A stretch of 64,000 nucleotides of DNA from an uncultured Dysgonomonas sp. (lineage in GTDB: Bacteria > Bacteroidota > Bacteroidia > Bacteroidales > Dysgonomonadaceae): assembly GCA_937995835.1 (NCBI GenBank), contig CALKIV010000027.1, forward strand, positions 62,001 through 126,000. The letters run 5' to 3'. Numbering within the stretch: the first letter of the stretch is position 1; the number at the start of each line of letters is the position of its first letter. The notes beneath the pieces are model-generated. The model was not told the origin of the DNA and ran no database searches. It saw nothing but the letters and a program-made list of their open reading frames with translations. The translations under genes and the position numbers were made by a program. Positions 39,201 to 48,792 of the stretch are shown piece by piece.

Positions 39201-40114
39201 CCTTTCAGAGAAAGGGGATTATCTAGATCTTCTTTATAAATGTTCAATACGCGATGATCGTCTTTTGTCAATTCCCAAATGCCTTGTCCATCTATCCCCA
39301 CGAGGAGGGTGGAGTCTGAGTTTTCCGCAAAGGCTTGGATGGGTTGCTTGGGAAATCCGGTTATTATCAATTGAACAAACTCTTCTTTTACTAAGTCATA
39401 ACAAAACAGTCCATCAGAAGTAGTTCCTAACCACAACTTATTTGCCCTTTCTTCATAGTGAAGTGACGTAAAGACGAGTGTGTTCTCAGAAAATTTGTAA
39501 AGTATTTGGCTTTTCGTTGTACTGCTATTCATCAATGCGATTTTGCCATCGCCCACCACAAAGAAATTCTGGTCATCATACCATTGAATATAATTTATTT
39601 CGCCTGTAAAATTTTCTAATCGGGATAGTGTACCTTCTTCGTACTTACATAGCCCAGCAGATGAGGAAATAAAAAACACATCTTCCTTTTCAATCAATAT
39701 TTTTGTAAGACTAAGAAATTTATCATCTAAAGGGGTACGAATGTCAATGACCAAATCAAACCTATCTAACAATGTGTTGTATACAAATATCTGTCCGTTA
39801 TTAGTATAGGCTAAAAGAGTATCTTTATCATAAACTAACTTAACAAAAAGCACATCGGCTGTTTGATAAGGAAGTTGATAGATGTGGTAATTATCTTCTG
39901 TGAGCCTCAAGATTCCAATCTTTGAAGATGCCCATATAAATCCATTTTCATCCTTGCAGATTGAGGTCACCTCTCGCATATTGATGCCTAGAACGGAGTT
40001 TAGCTCATAGAATTTCACATTTAAAGAATATCCGGTGAGTGTCGATAAAGTAAGAAAAAGGATTAACAGTCCAACTTTGATGATAATAAATATATAATTC
40101 TTAATCGATGCCAT
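36209..40114 (-). CDS. hybrid two-component system regulator (HTCS)
   Basis: 1301-residue one-protein signalling system. Signal/TM segment (about residues 8-30), two seven-bladed propellers of Reg_prop repeats (about 40-660), a Y_Y_Y domain (about 690-755), TM helix (about 757-780), histidine kinase with H805 (AHDIRTSL) and ATPase motifs (NLISNAIKYSHP, GIGLLLVKHY), receiver with phospho-acceptor D1105 (VSDIMMPNMDG), and a C-terminal AraC-type HTH (about 1210-1300). Such proteins sense a specific oligosaccharide in the periplasm and activate their PUL from the membrane. Position between the two operons suggests it controls both, with xylan-derived oligosaccharides as the likely ligand. Confidence 0.96.
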   Translation of the reverse strand: MASIKNYIFIIIKVGLLILFLTLSTLTGYSLNVKFYELNSVLGINMREVTSICKDENGFIWASSKIGILRLTEDNYHIYQLPYQTADVLFVKLVYDKDTLLAYTNNGQIFVYNTLLDRFDLVIDIRTPLDDKFLSLTKILIEKEDVFFISSSAGLCKYEEGTLSRLENFTGEINYIQWYDDQNFFVVGDGKIALMNSSTTKSQILYKFSENTLVFTSLHYEERANKLWLGTTSDGLFCYDLVKEEFVQLIITGFPKQPIQAFAENSDSTLLVGIDGQGIWELTKDDHRVLNIYKEDLDNPLSLKGNGVYDIYNEDNKRIWVCTYSGGLSFFDKEKNNVVQVSHNINNPNSLNNNDVNKIIEDRKGNLWFATNNGVSCWNVKTNEWKTYFDNKSDNAQAFLSLCEDRQGNIWAGTYSSGVHVIDGKTGKESVYYSKESKNSTLTNNFIFDIFEDSAGDLWMGGPMGNIFCYNVSKNKFKEYPSLPVYVFAELSPNKILLGCTLGLCLLDKETETFEIILEGYIIHDILVIGDEVWLGTSGDGLLSFNIQTKSVKKYTTKAGLTSNHVNSLFLEHGSLWLGTENGLCSFSLEDKSIQEYTSMSLHLNVSFNQNSKAKLKTNQLIWGTNHGAVMFDPSSLQYSKPEGRIYFQDLIISGRSIRENPVFSLDKPLDCLDKISLDYSQNTLTLEFLPIGTPASNAKFSWKMEGVDSDWAEPTSYRNLTYANMSSGNHVLKVRMFDSSLSEMISERMLLIEIAPPFWNAWWFRLMLMFILLYVVYISLRFYINRLKQQYTEDKIRFFTNTAHDIRTSLTLIKAPVEELNAEENLSEKGKYFLRLATEQVRRLSSVTTQLLDFQKVDIGKGQMSLNMVNIVDFISHRKLMFESLAKSKNINLILTSDQVAFHVAVDEIMMTKIVDNLISNAIKYSHPNSQVEITISTDDFNWTLEVRDFGMGISKKEQGKLFQEFYRSENAINSKIVGSGIGLLLVKHYVALHDGIIAFESKENEGSRFQITIPVKVVEKGETVSLSEKEVLLSESVDIQLDITLEDDAIPKNMHILIVEDNDDLRTFIKHSLSGKLNISMAQDGVEAWEHIQKTMPDLVVSDIMMPNMDGYELCRVIKSTFETSHIPVILLTALTEREEQLRGLSLGAEDYITKPFDMHLLYQKIKTIIENRNAVRDRVLKTITKGNEEQVFANELNDQFVKKAIEVVHANIDNPKFGKDHFANEMHVSSSLLYKKIKALTDQSPVDFIKSIRLNYALELLQVGKYNVTEISILCGFSSVGYFSTAFKKHFDKSPTEI

Positions 40115-40302
40115 TTCAATATTTCATATTATACCTAAGGTGTAAGCCAAATTCCCAATATAATTTGGATGGCTGAATACAGTAGAGATGTGCTTCAGAA
40201 CCACCTCCACATCAGTGCCACTGTAAGATAAGCAAAAGATCTGAAGATATATTCTACTTCTAGACCTTTCAGCTTAGTTCAACCCCTTTTTATTTTATAA
40301 AC

Positions 40303-40333
40303 AAACGGCAGCGCATGTGAGTTGCTGCCGTTT
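40303..40333 (-). terminator. terminator of the SusC/D-GH5 operon
   Basis: A GC-rich 10-bp perfect stem (40303-40312 with 40324-40333, core ACGGCAGC) around an 11-base loop, 28 bases after the GH5 C-terminal fragment ends. Minus-strand transcription enters a T-rich stretch beyond it. It separates this operon from the HTCS gene. Confidence 0.8.
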
Positions 40334-40360
40334 TTACTTGTGTGCTATATATCGTTCTTC

Positions 40361-42821
40361 CTACTCTTCTTCCAAATCATTGGTTACAGAAATTCGATCG
40401 ATAACTATTCCAACACCTCCTGGCGACCAAAAGCCCACAATATAGAGATGGGAGGGATCTACTTTCACCATTTCTGTATTTACTTCTTTAAACATATTAT
40501 TGAGTTCTATCACTATTTTTCGTTTTCCCATCATCGGATAATTTGCATTAGAAGTCCAATAATTATTTTCATCAAAAAGACGAAAATTTACATCAAAGTC
40601 AGGATAATCTTGCCCTAGCTCTACTACCAGATATTTATATTTTGACAGATTGAAACCACCATCACTCTGCCAACCACCAAAGCCCCATTGTCCAGTAGTC
40701 AACGTGTGCGTCTTCTCGTCGAATGTTCCAGTTTCCCAGATAGACGGATTCACCGCTGCAGATGTTAAAGGGAAAAAGTCTGGATAAACAGCGACAGAAG
40801 ATGAAACAGCAATAACTAACTCTTTACTATCGCCTTCAGGCCCTGTATACGTAACTTTGATATTAGCCGTCCCCTCTTTCAGTGCTCTTAATTTTCCATT
40901 AGGCTCTGCAGTTATTATTTCTGGATTGGAACTTTCATAGATGACTCTTGAAGTCACAATCTCCATAACTCCATCATCATAAGTCGCTTTCACTTTAAGG
41001 TCTCGCTCTTTCCCTGTTTCTATATTCAGTTTATCACCAACCCCTTCTACTACTAGTGCAGACAAGTTGCTTCCCGGAGCCTTATTCGCTAAATAAACAT
41101 TATTGATAACAATCGGTTTATCTCCACTAGACCAAAAGCCTGCCATATAGATATTTAGAATCCGAAAAATCAATTCCATTACTATATACCCATCCACCAA
41201 AGCCCCAAGCTCCAGTTTTCAATGTATGAGTCTTTTCATCAAATGTTCCCGTGCCCCATATGGATGGATTAAATGCACTGTTGGTCAATAAAAAAGGTGC
41301 AGCATTGACAGTAATAGTCACATCTTTGCTTACTCCATGTGAGCTCTTGTACGAAATAGTAACATCTGCCGATCCATCTTTAAGTGTTACAATTTTTCCA
41401 CTTTCGTCTACATAGATAATGTCTGGATTACTACTAACGTAAGTCGCTTGTGCTGAAACTATTTTTGAACTTTCGTTGGCATACATTGCCTTAACAACAA
41501 GATACTTATTGCTTTTAGAGACTAAATTTAGTTCACTATTTTCATTCACTCCATCTATTGTTAGATCAATAAGCTCTCCCTCCTCTTCAATCGTTCCATT
41601 TGCATATGCCTTAAACCAATGATATGTAGGCCAAGGACATGCTTCAGGATCGTTCAAAAAAGTGTATTGTCCGGGGATGCCTGGTTCATCTTTAAATTGA
41701 GCCATCAAGTCTGGACTTGTAAAAATAAGCCAACTAACATTTCCTGAATTGTCAACAATATATTTAAAGTTAGCACCAAAACCACCTTCTCCTGCTATTC
41801 CTGTAGTGGCTTTACCCCACGAGGAGTTATATTTTTCAGGAGCCCAATCCATTTCGGTCACCATAATAGGAGCAATATCGGCCACCGGTTTTATCTGATT
41901 ATCCCAACCTTGTTTAAAAGCCTCATACCCTCCACCGGTACCTTGTCCTCCATCTGCATTCTCACCATCACTCCCCATCCATCCCGGATAAACATGTATG
42001 GCATAACCTATATTATCGCCTTCTATCGGATTATTTGCCAATCCACTGTAGAGTGACTGATAACCTAATCCTGGAACCCAAATAATATTATCTGTATGCT
42101 CACGCACATTATCTACAATTTGCTGAAAAAATGTTTTAAGATTATCATAGTGTCCTTGGTTACTCGCACCATACGTCCCGTCTTTTCCTAAAATATCTAT
42201 CGGTTCGTTAGCTAATTCGAACATTACATTCGGATTATTCTTCAACTTAGGATGCTGAACAACAATCTCCCATACAGTCAAAAGATATTTGTGATAATCA
42301 TCATCTATTGCAATCTGCTCTGGAGACACTCCCGGAGGGCGCATCACCACATAAAGCCCTCTTTCGATAGCATACTCAGCCATGGGAACAAAAACACTAG
42401 TCAAATATTTTTTGAAGCGTGCTTCATCAAAATGTTGATATGCTAAAGATTCGTTTTCAGCACCCGGAGAACTCCAATATGGGTCCATGTGCAAACGAAT
42501 AAAGTTCACATCCCAACCTGCAGCCAATATTTCTCTTATTAATTTTTGATTATACTGAAGGCATCCATCAATATCATAATTTGTCCAAGCATTATTATTA
42601 AAGAAAGGGCTATACGTTTGTGCAAAGCCATGCAAATTAACAATTTGACCTTCTGTATTCTTCAGATATCGTCCATCTACATGAAGCTTTGATAGGGCAA
42701 TCGGCTCTACTTCCTCCGGCTGTTCGATAACAGGATCTGGCAAAGACAGCCTGTCATCCGAACATGCGACATGCATGATGACACATGATATTATAATCAG
42801 TATACTAAATATGTTTTTCAT
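40361..42821 (-). pseudogene. GH5 lipoprotein with duplicated Ig plus beta-sandwich modules, broken by a frameshift
   Basis: One gene split into two overlapping frames. The first (42821-41127, 564 residues) has a lipobox (HVACSDD, acidic after the Cys as in surface lipoproteins), a GH5 barrel (about residues 40-400; acid/base E206 in LANEPID, nucleophile E323 in VTEMDW), a BIG2 Ig-like domain and the start of a beta-sandwich. At about 41150 that sandwich jumps to its own last strand (YMAGFWSSG) in another frame, and the first frame stops at 41127. The second frame (open to 40361) holds that strand, a second BIG2 domain and a complete second sandwich. By comparison with copy 2 about 185 bases are missing from copy 1. 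The GH5 and first Ig domain can still be made. No known CBM family was recognised for the sandwich; the backbone specificity (xylanase or other beta-glycanase) is undetermined. Confidence 0.85.
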
Positions 42822-42869
42822 AATTATTTCAAATCAATATTTATTTTACTTTTATTATTTATCCGATTT

Positions 42870-43904
42870 TTATTGTAACTCAGGTGTGAAAGTTTCCATA
42901 GCAACACCTCGGTTACGAACAACTAACGTATCAAGAGTATGATAATGCATAGTAGGCAACTCCACCTGATAGTCTAAATAAATAACATCTCGGTCTTCAT
43001 TTCCCCAGCTTTGCTTATCTCCTTTTTTCACTAATATACCACTACCAGTAACGCTATAGTCTTCGGAATCAGTTTTAACAACACATTTACCATCTTCATC
43101 GAACTGAAGAACAATGGTATAAGGGATTGCATCACCTGCTTCATCTTTTGCTGATAGAGATAGTTCAACCTCCTCCATTGAACGCGTTGTTAGATTGCAG
43201 ACTTCATCTTTTTCCACATGCTGCTTGTGACGTACAACCGTCTTCGACAAAGAAGTATGTCCTTCTTTCCCTGTAATTACATCCTTTCCACGACGCAAAT
43301 AAACAGCATGCCAAGGATTAATGTATTTGATGCAATACATTATATAATCTTTAGGCACAACATCCCAATCCGAGGGCACCATAGTATTTGGATTGCTTAC
43401 CAACGGTTTCCCTTGCAAAATAGTATCTGCATTCTGCACATCAATCATTCGTACCGGAATGACATAGGTGTTCTTAATAGCCAACGGATCTGCAAAAAAA
43501 GCATCGGTCAATTGTACTTCAACTCCACCCGATAGAGCCCCGGACGCAATAACCATCTTGTCAGATGACAAAGAATAATACTCCGCAGGCATTGGCAATA
43601 TTGGGTTTGAAGTTCCTTTAAACAATAAATTATCGCACAAAGAATTATCAACTTTAAAATTAATAGTGATATTTTTCCCATTGGAATAACCTCCTCCTGT
43701 GGTTGCCATAATTTTACACTTGCGTGCATTGTCTAACGAGTTATCTACACTTGGATCTTCGCCCAATGTGATCACCCTCACCGGATATTGATAAGAGAAG
43801 TATACACTTCGAAAATCATAATCTGAAAATCCCCAATCATCATTATGGCAAGCAACAAAAGCCATAAGCATTACGGGTAACAATAGAACATATATATATT
43901 TCAT
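42870..43904 (-). CDS. DUF1735-type surface lipoprotein at the SusE-like position
   Basis: 344-residue lipoprotein (lipobox AFVAC, followed by HNDDWG, which is acid-rich and fits surface export). An N-terminal DUF1735-like domain (about residues 25-190: VYFSYQYPVRVITLGED, PAEYYSL, YVIPVRMI) is followed by a second beta-rich domain resembling DUF5627 (about 195-344). No enzyme motif. Genes at this position after tandem SusC/SusD pairs encode surface glycan-binding proteins, and xusE of xylan clusters is the closest positional match. Likely role: capture of xylan chains for the SusC/D transporters. Confidence 0.75.
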   Translation of the reverse strand: MKYIYVLLLPVMLMAFVACHNDDWGFSDYDFRSVYFSYQYPVRVITLGEDPSVDNSLDNARKCKIMATTGGGYSNGKNITINFKVDNSLCDNLLFKGTSNPILPMPAEYYSLSSDKMVIASGALSGGVEVQLTDAFFADPLAIKNTYVIPVRMIDVQNADTILQGKPLVSNPNTMVPSDWDVVPKDYIMYCIKYINPWHAVYLRRGKDVITGKEGHTSLSKTVVRHKQHVEKDEVCNLTTRSMEEVELSLSAKDEAGDAIPYTIVLQFDEDGKCVVKTDSEDYSVTGSGILVKKGDKQSWGNEDRDVIYLDYQVELPTMHYHTLDTLVVRNRGVAMETFTPELQ

Positions 43905-43942
43905 TCGAATAAAATTTAAATAGTTTTAAGATAGATTCTTTC

Positions 43943-45703
43943 TTATTTCCAGCCTTTATTTTGAATTAATTCATCCCATTTCATTACCTCTTCGTAAGGT
44001 ATTGGTCCATAAAACATATGTTCCTTATAAAGTCTATTTTCTACAGTTATTGGATTGTAGTTGGTATTCATTATTCCTTTGGCTGTTTCAGTCAATATCC
44101 TTGTTTCTACTTTCCAACGTCTTAAATCCCAAAAACGGAATCCTTCGAAGCATAGTTCTAAGCGACGTTCGTTTCTGATCATTTCCTGCATACGGGTTTT
44201 GTCATTTTTTATAGATTCGAGGTAAGGATCTCCATTGTCACGCCCCACACCTGCTCGCTGACGAATGACTTTGATCACATCATAAGCAGAAAAACCATGT
44301 TGCCCTGTTCCTGTTGGCCCCCAAGCTTCATTTGCAGCCTCAGCATAGATCAGATACATTTCGGTGTAACGAATGTGAGGTATATAATGACGTTGTTGGT
44401 TGATCATAATAGGATTAAGATTCACATCTTCACGTAACAATTTACGCATATAGTACCCTGTTCTTGTAGATGTTTCCGTATGGTTGACACCATCATTTGT
44501 AGATGAAGTCAAAATATCAATGGTCTCGCCTGCTGGCCCCATTTTACTATTATGAACAACGATATATCTTTTAAGACGAGGATCTCGATTTTCGTATGGG
44601 TTCTTAGCATCAAAGCCACTACTACTTATATCAGCAATAGGATAACCATTAAGCATCGGGAAAGCATCAACTAGGTTTTGTGTCGGATTGAGACGTCCCT
44701 TCCCATATAAGGTAGGAGGATAATGCTCCTCTTCTAGACTTCGACTATCTCCTGTGTTATTTCTCCACAATATCTCTTTCGGATTAACACCCTCTTTTAA
44801 GTTATCTATTTCAGAACGATTGTCATACCAAGTCCATCCATTAGGGTCTATACCATTAACCCCACCTATTCTGTTCAACACCTTTGCTGCATAGTTAGCT
44901 ACATCTTGCCATGTAGTAGAAGTTCCCTCGCTAAAGGCAGGACTTGCTGCCAACAAAGCTGCTTGGGTACGAATAGCCTCTGTTATCCGTTTGGTTATTC
45001 TCAAACGAGAATAAGCTCCAAATACACGATTGTAATTATCTTTGCTAATGCCTGGATATTGGGCAGGTACTTCAGCGTCAGAACCAACATCTTCGAAGTC
45101 TAGAGGTAACAACTCTTCTGCCTTATCTAAATCATCATTAAGCTGCTCCATACATTTTTCGAATGTAGCACGTGGTTGATTGAAATCTGAACCTTCTCCT
45201 TGAGACGCTGTGAGAATAGGCACTCCCAATAATTCTCCTCCTTCAGTCCAACCTCCATGAGCTTGTAAAAGATAGTACATAAAAAGGGCACGTAATCCAT
45301 AGGCCTCTCCTTTGGTACGATCATTAAAAAGACGTTTTAGGTCTTCATCATCTGCCCAATTAACCTTATCCGATTCTTCAAGCATGATGTTCATATATTG
45401 AATGGCTGCAAAAGCATTGGTCCATTGGTCAGTGGGATTGTTGTTCGCTGCCCATTGCCCTGTAGCTATCTTTCTGTAACTATTATTCTGATCATTACTC
45501 ACCGCATCGTCGGTGGATACATCGCTGAACGACCATCCACCTGACGGAATACGAGTATAACCATTAAGAAGAATTCCTAATGCGTATGTAGGGTCTTCAT
45601 GCATCTGCTCTCTGTCTCTATTATTTTCTATTGCCGGAGAAAAGAGATCGTCGCAACTCGACAACAATATGACTGTAACTAAAATTATTAATATATTTTT
45701 CAT
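43943..45703 (-). CDS. SusD/RagB-family nutrient-binding lipoprotein (second pair)
   Basis: 586-residue SusD-like lipoprotein (lipobox LLSSCDD). An alpha-helical TPR-containing fold is recognisable from RALFMYYLLQAHGG, from RYTEMYLIYAEAANEAWG, and from the C-terminal RNERRLELCFEGFRFWDLRRW, which are conserved in this family. It caps the partner SusC-like porin at 45737-48757 and binds oligosaccharide for import. The Asp-Asp after the lipid-modified Cys fits surface exposure. 33 bases after its SusC partner. Confidence 0.95.
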   Translation of the reverse strand: MKNILIILVTVILLSSCDDLFSPAIENNRDREQMHEDPTYALGILLNGYTRIPSGGWSFSDVSTDDAVSNDQNNSYRKIATGQWAANNNPTDQWTNAFAAIQYMNIMLEESDKVNWADDEDLKRLFNDRTKGEAYGLRALFMYYLLQAHGGWTEGGELLGVPILTASQGEGSDFNQPRATFEKCMEQLNDDLDKAEELLPLDFEDVGSDAEVPAQYPGISKDNYNRVFGAYSRLRITKRITEAIRTQAALLAASPAFSEGTSTTWQDVANYAAKVLNRIGGVNGIDPNGWTWYDNRSEIDNLKEGVNPKEILWRNNTGDSRSLEEEHYPPTLYGKGRLNPTQNLVDAFPMLNGYPIADISSSGFDAKNPYENRDPRLKRYIVVHNSKMGPAGETIDILTSSTNDGVNHTETSTRTGYYMRKLLREDVNLNPIMINQQRHYIPHIRYTEMYLIYAEAANEAWGPTGTGQHGFSAYDVIKVIRQRAGVGRDNGDPYLESIKNDKTRMQEMIRNERRLELCFEGFRFWDLRRWKVETRILTETAKGIMNTNYNPITVENRLYKEHMFYGPIPYEEVMKWDELIQNKGWK

Positions 45704-45736
45704 ATTTCATTATTTTTCAATGTCAATATACCATTA

Positions 45737-48700
45737 TCAAAAAGCAGCTTTTACTCCAAGATTAAAAAATCTAGTTTGAGGAGCTCCTCCAATATTCATT
45801 TCCATCAATCGCCACTCTTTAGAAAGCGTTAGTAAGTTATCTCCGCTTACGTAAACACCTAATTCACGAACAAATGACTTTTCTAACATTTTACGGGGCA
45901 AGTCATAAGATATTTGCACTTTAGCCAGAGTAAACAGATCGCTCTTGTACATCCAAAAATCTGAAGTTCGGAAATTATTATCTCCACTTTGAGTCGTCAA
46001 ACGAGGATAAGTTGCTGTTTTCTTGCTACCTTCCGTCCAACGATTGAGAACCTCATCCGAATATTTACGGTCACCATATACCCAATGATACGAGCTATTC
46101 TTGATGCCATACGTTCCAAAGTTGCCAGTACCACGCAAAAAGCAAGTAAAATTATTCCATTTAGCAGTCAAATTCAGTCCTAGAGCAAAAGGGACACTTG
46201 ACCATCCGGCACGTCCTAAGTACACCTCATCTTTACTGTCAATAACTCCATCTCCATTCTGATCAACATACTTGATGTCTCCGGCTTTTACTTCTCCAAA
46301 AGAAGGAGTTGCATTATAATTTGCAATGTCATCTTCGTCTTCATAAAAGCCATTGCTTACCAAGCCCCAAATGGCATCCAAAGGTTTTCCTGTACGATTT
46401 TGATAAGCATCTTGAAACATTTCGTCGCGTTTGATAGCTTCTGTTTTAAGGATAGTTCCTGTAAGTCCAAAAATAAAATCTACCTGACCAAGTTTTTTAT
46501 TTAAGTTTACAGCAAAGTCTACTCCCACCCTCTGATCAATATCATTATTAACATATGGCAAAAATGATGAGTTAGGCCAACCTGTTGAGAAATAATTTGG
46601 ATATTGCATATAAGTCAAAATTGGCATTCCCTCCATTCTGTTGATGAAAAAGTTTGTATTGATCGTCAACAATTTATTAAATAGAGAGGCATCTATTCCT
46701 ACATTAAACTCTTTACGTTTCACAAAACCTAAGTCAGCGTTATCTCCTCTTCTTGAGTCTGTACTTTGCATGTTAGAGGCTCCATCTTTCCATCCAAACC
46801 AAGCTCCTTCAGTTTGCGAATAATATCCTTTGTACATATAGTAATCAAAATCAAGATCCGTATGTAGTATTCCTCCTGAAACTGTCAATTTTAAATCATC
46901 AACTACTGATGACTTTGCAAGAAATTCTTCTTCGCTTATTCTCCATCCTAAAGTTAAGGTTGGGGAAAAAGCTTGACGTTTTTTAGAAGAGAACTTTGCT
47001 GAATGCACAAAAGCACTGCTAAAGTCTGCATAATACTTGTGCTCATAGTTGTATCCTAGCTGAAGCCCAAGATTCGCATTGCTTATTTTATGATAAGCTG
47101 CAATGTCAGAACGCTGATGTCCTGTAGCCAACAAAATGGCATTGAGATTGTGAGATGTATTTAACGTTTTGATATAGTTAAATTGCCCTGAAAAAGCAAT
47201 GGTCTGTTGATTCCAACTATCATGCACGTTTTGTATGCCATCGGAACGATCTTCACCAAACTTTACTAATCGATCTATTTTGTTTCCATCCTCAAAAGCA
47301 TACCATTTTGGTTCGTATACAGCATATTGATTATTATACGATTCTGTGTAGCTTGAAGAGTAGTCAATCGCAAATTTCGTTTCAAAACTCAAGCCCTCCA
47401 AGAGGCTTCTTAAATTGAAGTCAAGTCCTGCTGTAAGCTGAAATTGTCGAAGAGAACTCTTATTATGTCCACCTGCATAAATGTCAGCAAATGGATTGGT
47501 TTGATCCAACTGAGTTCCTCCTAATAAATATTTTCCATCAATCAGGTGTTTACTGTTTTTTATTTGTAACTGTCCCATCTCATCGTCCTCGCTTAGAGCA
47601 CTAATTGGAATTAAAGGAGAAAAACGATTGGGACGAAGAGTAGCGGCACGCCCCCAATAATCGCCATGCGAGTAGCGATTGTTATTGAGCATGAACGTAG
47701 CATCTACCGATCCCGAAATAAAGTCATTGAACTTATAATCAATATTGCCTCGAGCATTGAATCGAAGATTATTATCATCTTTTCCTTCTCCAAAATTCAG
47801 GAGAGAGTTCTGATAGCTCATTCCTATATTAGTATAGAATTGAGCACGATCTGTTCCATCTGATATTTCGGCAGTAACATCCGATTTATTATACACTTTT
47901 TTCAAATAATCGGAAGAATAGAAATCGATGTTTGGGTAACGATAGGCATCTTTGCCCGTCCATGAATGATGAATCTCTTTTTCGTCATATAATTCATCCA
48001 AACCATCATTGCGCAATGCTTCATTATATAGAGTCATATACTCCCAAGAACTTAGATATTTTGGATAACGCTTGGGAACATGAAAGCCAGTATTTGCCCG
48101 AACATTAATTTTACGATCATAAGCTTTTCCTCGTTTAGTTGTGATCAGTATCACCCCTTTGGCGGCTCTGCTACCATAGAGTGCAACTGCCCCTACACCT
48201 TTCAACACTGTTATTTGCTCTATTTCAGATGAAAGAATATCGGATCCGGCATCACGAGGCACACCATCGATCAACACCAGAGCTCCTTGTCCCCATAAAT
48301 TGCCATTATAGCCTCCGATATATGATGACAGACCATCCAGACTGTAAGTCGTATAATCATTTTCCATCTTTTCCGGCAGGTTGATGACAGACACTCCTCC
48401 CATCAAATCTCTTTCATTCACTGTGCGGAAAGCCACATTGACAGGAGTCAAATCTCCTAATGGCTCTAAGACAATCTCTGTCAAATCTTCTCCAGCTTCT
48501 ATTATTTGATCTTTATACCCTTTTGCTCTCACCGAAAACTTTCCTCTAGGTGCTATTTCCAGTGAAAAAGAACCAGAAGTTCCCGAAACGGCATATGCTT
48601 TCAACTCATTACTATTTATGATTGCATCGGGTATCGGTTTGCCATCGGGTGTACGAACAACAGCATTTACTTGTATTTTAGGGATCTGTGCCTTCATCTT

Positions 48701-48757
48701 CACTGCAAAGCAAGTCAGAGTTATGCACAAGAGTAGTCCTATTTTTATATATTTCAT
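45737..48757 (-). CDS. SusC/RagA-family TonB-dependent transporter (second pair)
   Basis: 1006-residue outer-membrane transporter. Signal peptide (about residues 1-24, ending VKMKAQ), a carboxypeptidase-D-like domain (about 28-100), plug domain with LVLIDGVPRDAGSDI and GSRAAKGVILITTKRG, and a 22-strand barrel ending FFNLGVKAAF. It imports oligosaccharides using TonB energy with the SusD partner encoded next. The typical TonB-box string (DEIVVVGYG) of the first SusC is not obvious here. It is clearly divergent from the first SusC, so the pairs may bind different ligands. Confidence 0.96.
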   Translation of the reverse strand: MKYIKIGLLLCITLTCFAVKMKAQIPKIQVNAVVRTPDGKPIPDAIINSNELKAYAVSGTSGSFSLEIAPRGKFSVRAKGYKDQIIEAGEDLTEIVLEPLGDLTPVNVAFRTVNERDLMGGVSVINLPEKMENDYTTYSLDGLSSYIGGYNGNLWGQGALVLIDGVPRDAGSDILSSEIEQITVLKGVGAVALYGSRAAKGVILITTKRGKAYDRKINVRANTGFHVPKRYPKYLSSWEYMTLYNEALRNDGLDELYDEKEIHHSWTGKDAYRYPNIDFYSSDYLKKVYNKSDVTAEISDGTDRAQFYTNIGMSYQNSLLNFGEGKDDNNLRFNARGNIDYKFNDFISGSVDATFMLNNNRYSHGDYWGRAATLRPNRFSPLIPISALSEDDEMGQLQIKNSKHLIDGKYLLGGTQLDQTNPFADIYAGGHNKSSLRQFQLTAGLDFNLRSLLEGLSFETKFAIDYSSSYTESYNNQYAVYEPKWYAFEDGNKIDRLVKFGEDRSDGIQNVHDSWNQQTIAFSGQFNYIKTLNTSHNLNAILLATGHQRSDIAAYHKISNANLGLQLGYNYEHKYYADFSSAFVHSAKFSSKKRQAFSPTLTLGWRISEEEFLAKSSVVDDLKLTVSGGILHTDLDFDYYMYKGYYSQTEGAWFGWKDGASNMQSTDSRRGDNADLGFVKRKEFNVGIDASLFNKLLTINTNFFINRMEGMPILTYMQYPNYFSTGWPNSSFLPYVNNDIDQRVGVDFAVNLNKKLGQVDFIFGLTGTILKTEAIKRDEMFQDAYQNRTGKPLDAIWGLVSNGFYEDEDDIANYNATPSFGEVKAGDIKYVDQNGDGVIDSKDEVYLGRAGWSSVPFALGLNLTAKWNNFTCFLRGTGNFGTYGIKNSSYHWVYGDRKYSDEVLNRWTEGSKKTATYPRLTTQSGDNNFRTSDFWMYKSDLFTLAKVQISYDLPRKMLEKSFVRELGVYVSGDNLLTLSKEWRLMEMNIGGAPQTRFFNLGVKAAF

Positions 48758-48792
48758 TGTCTTCTCATTTTTGATTCATGAATATTGAATAA

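Noticed and set aside
40361..41200. Separate gene starting at 41200
   Set aside because: Its first residues (MVDGYIVMELIF) are an out-of-frame reading of copy 1; homology begins only at YMAGFW.
41120..41210. Programmed ribosomal frameshift in the GH5 gene
   Set aside because: There is no slippery heptamer or downstream structure at the overlap, and about 60 residues conserved in copy 2 are missing, which a frameshift signal would not explain.
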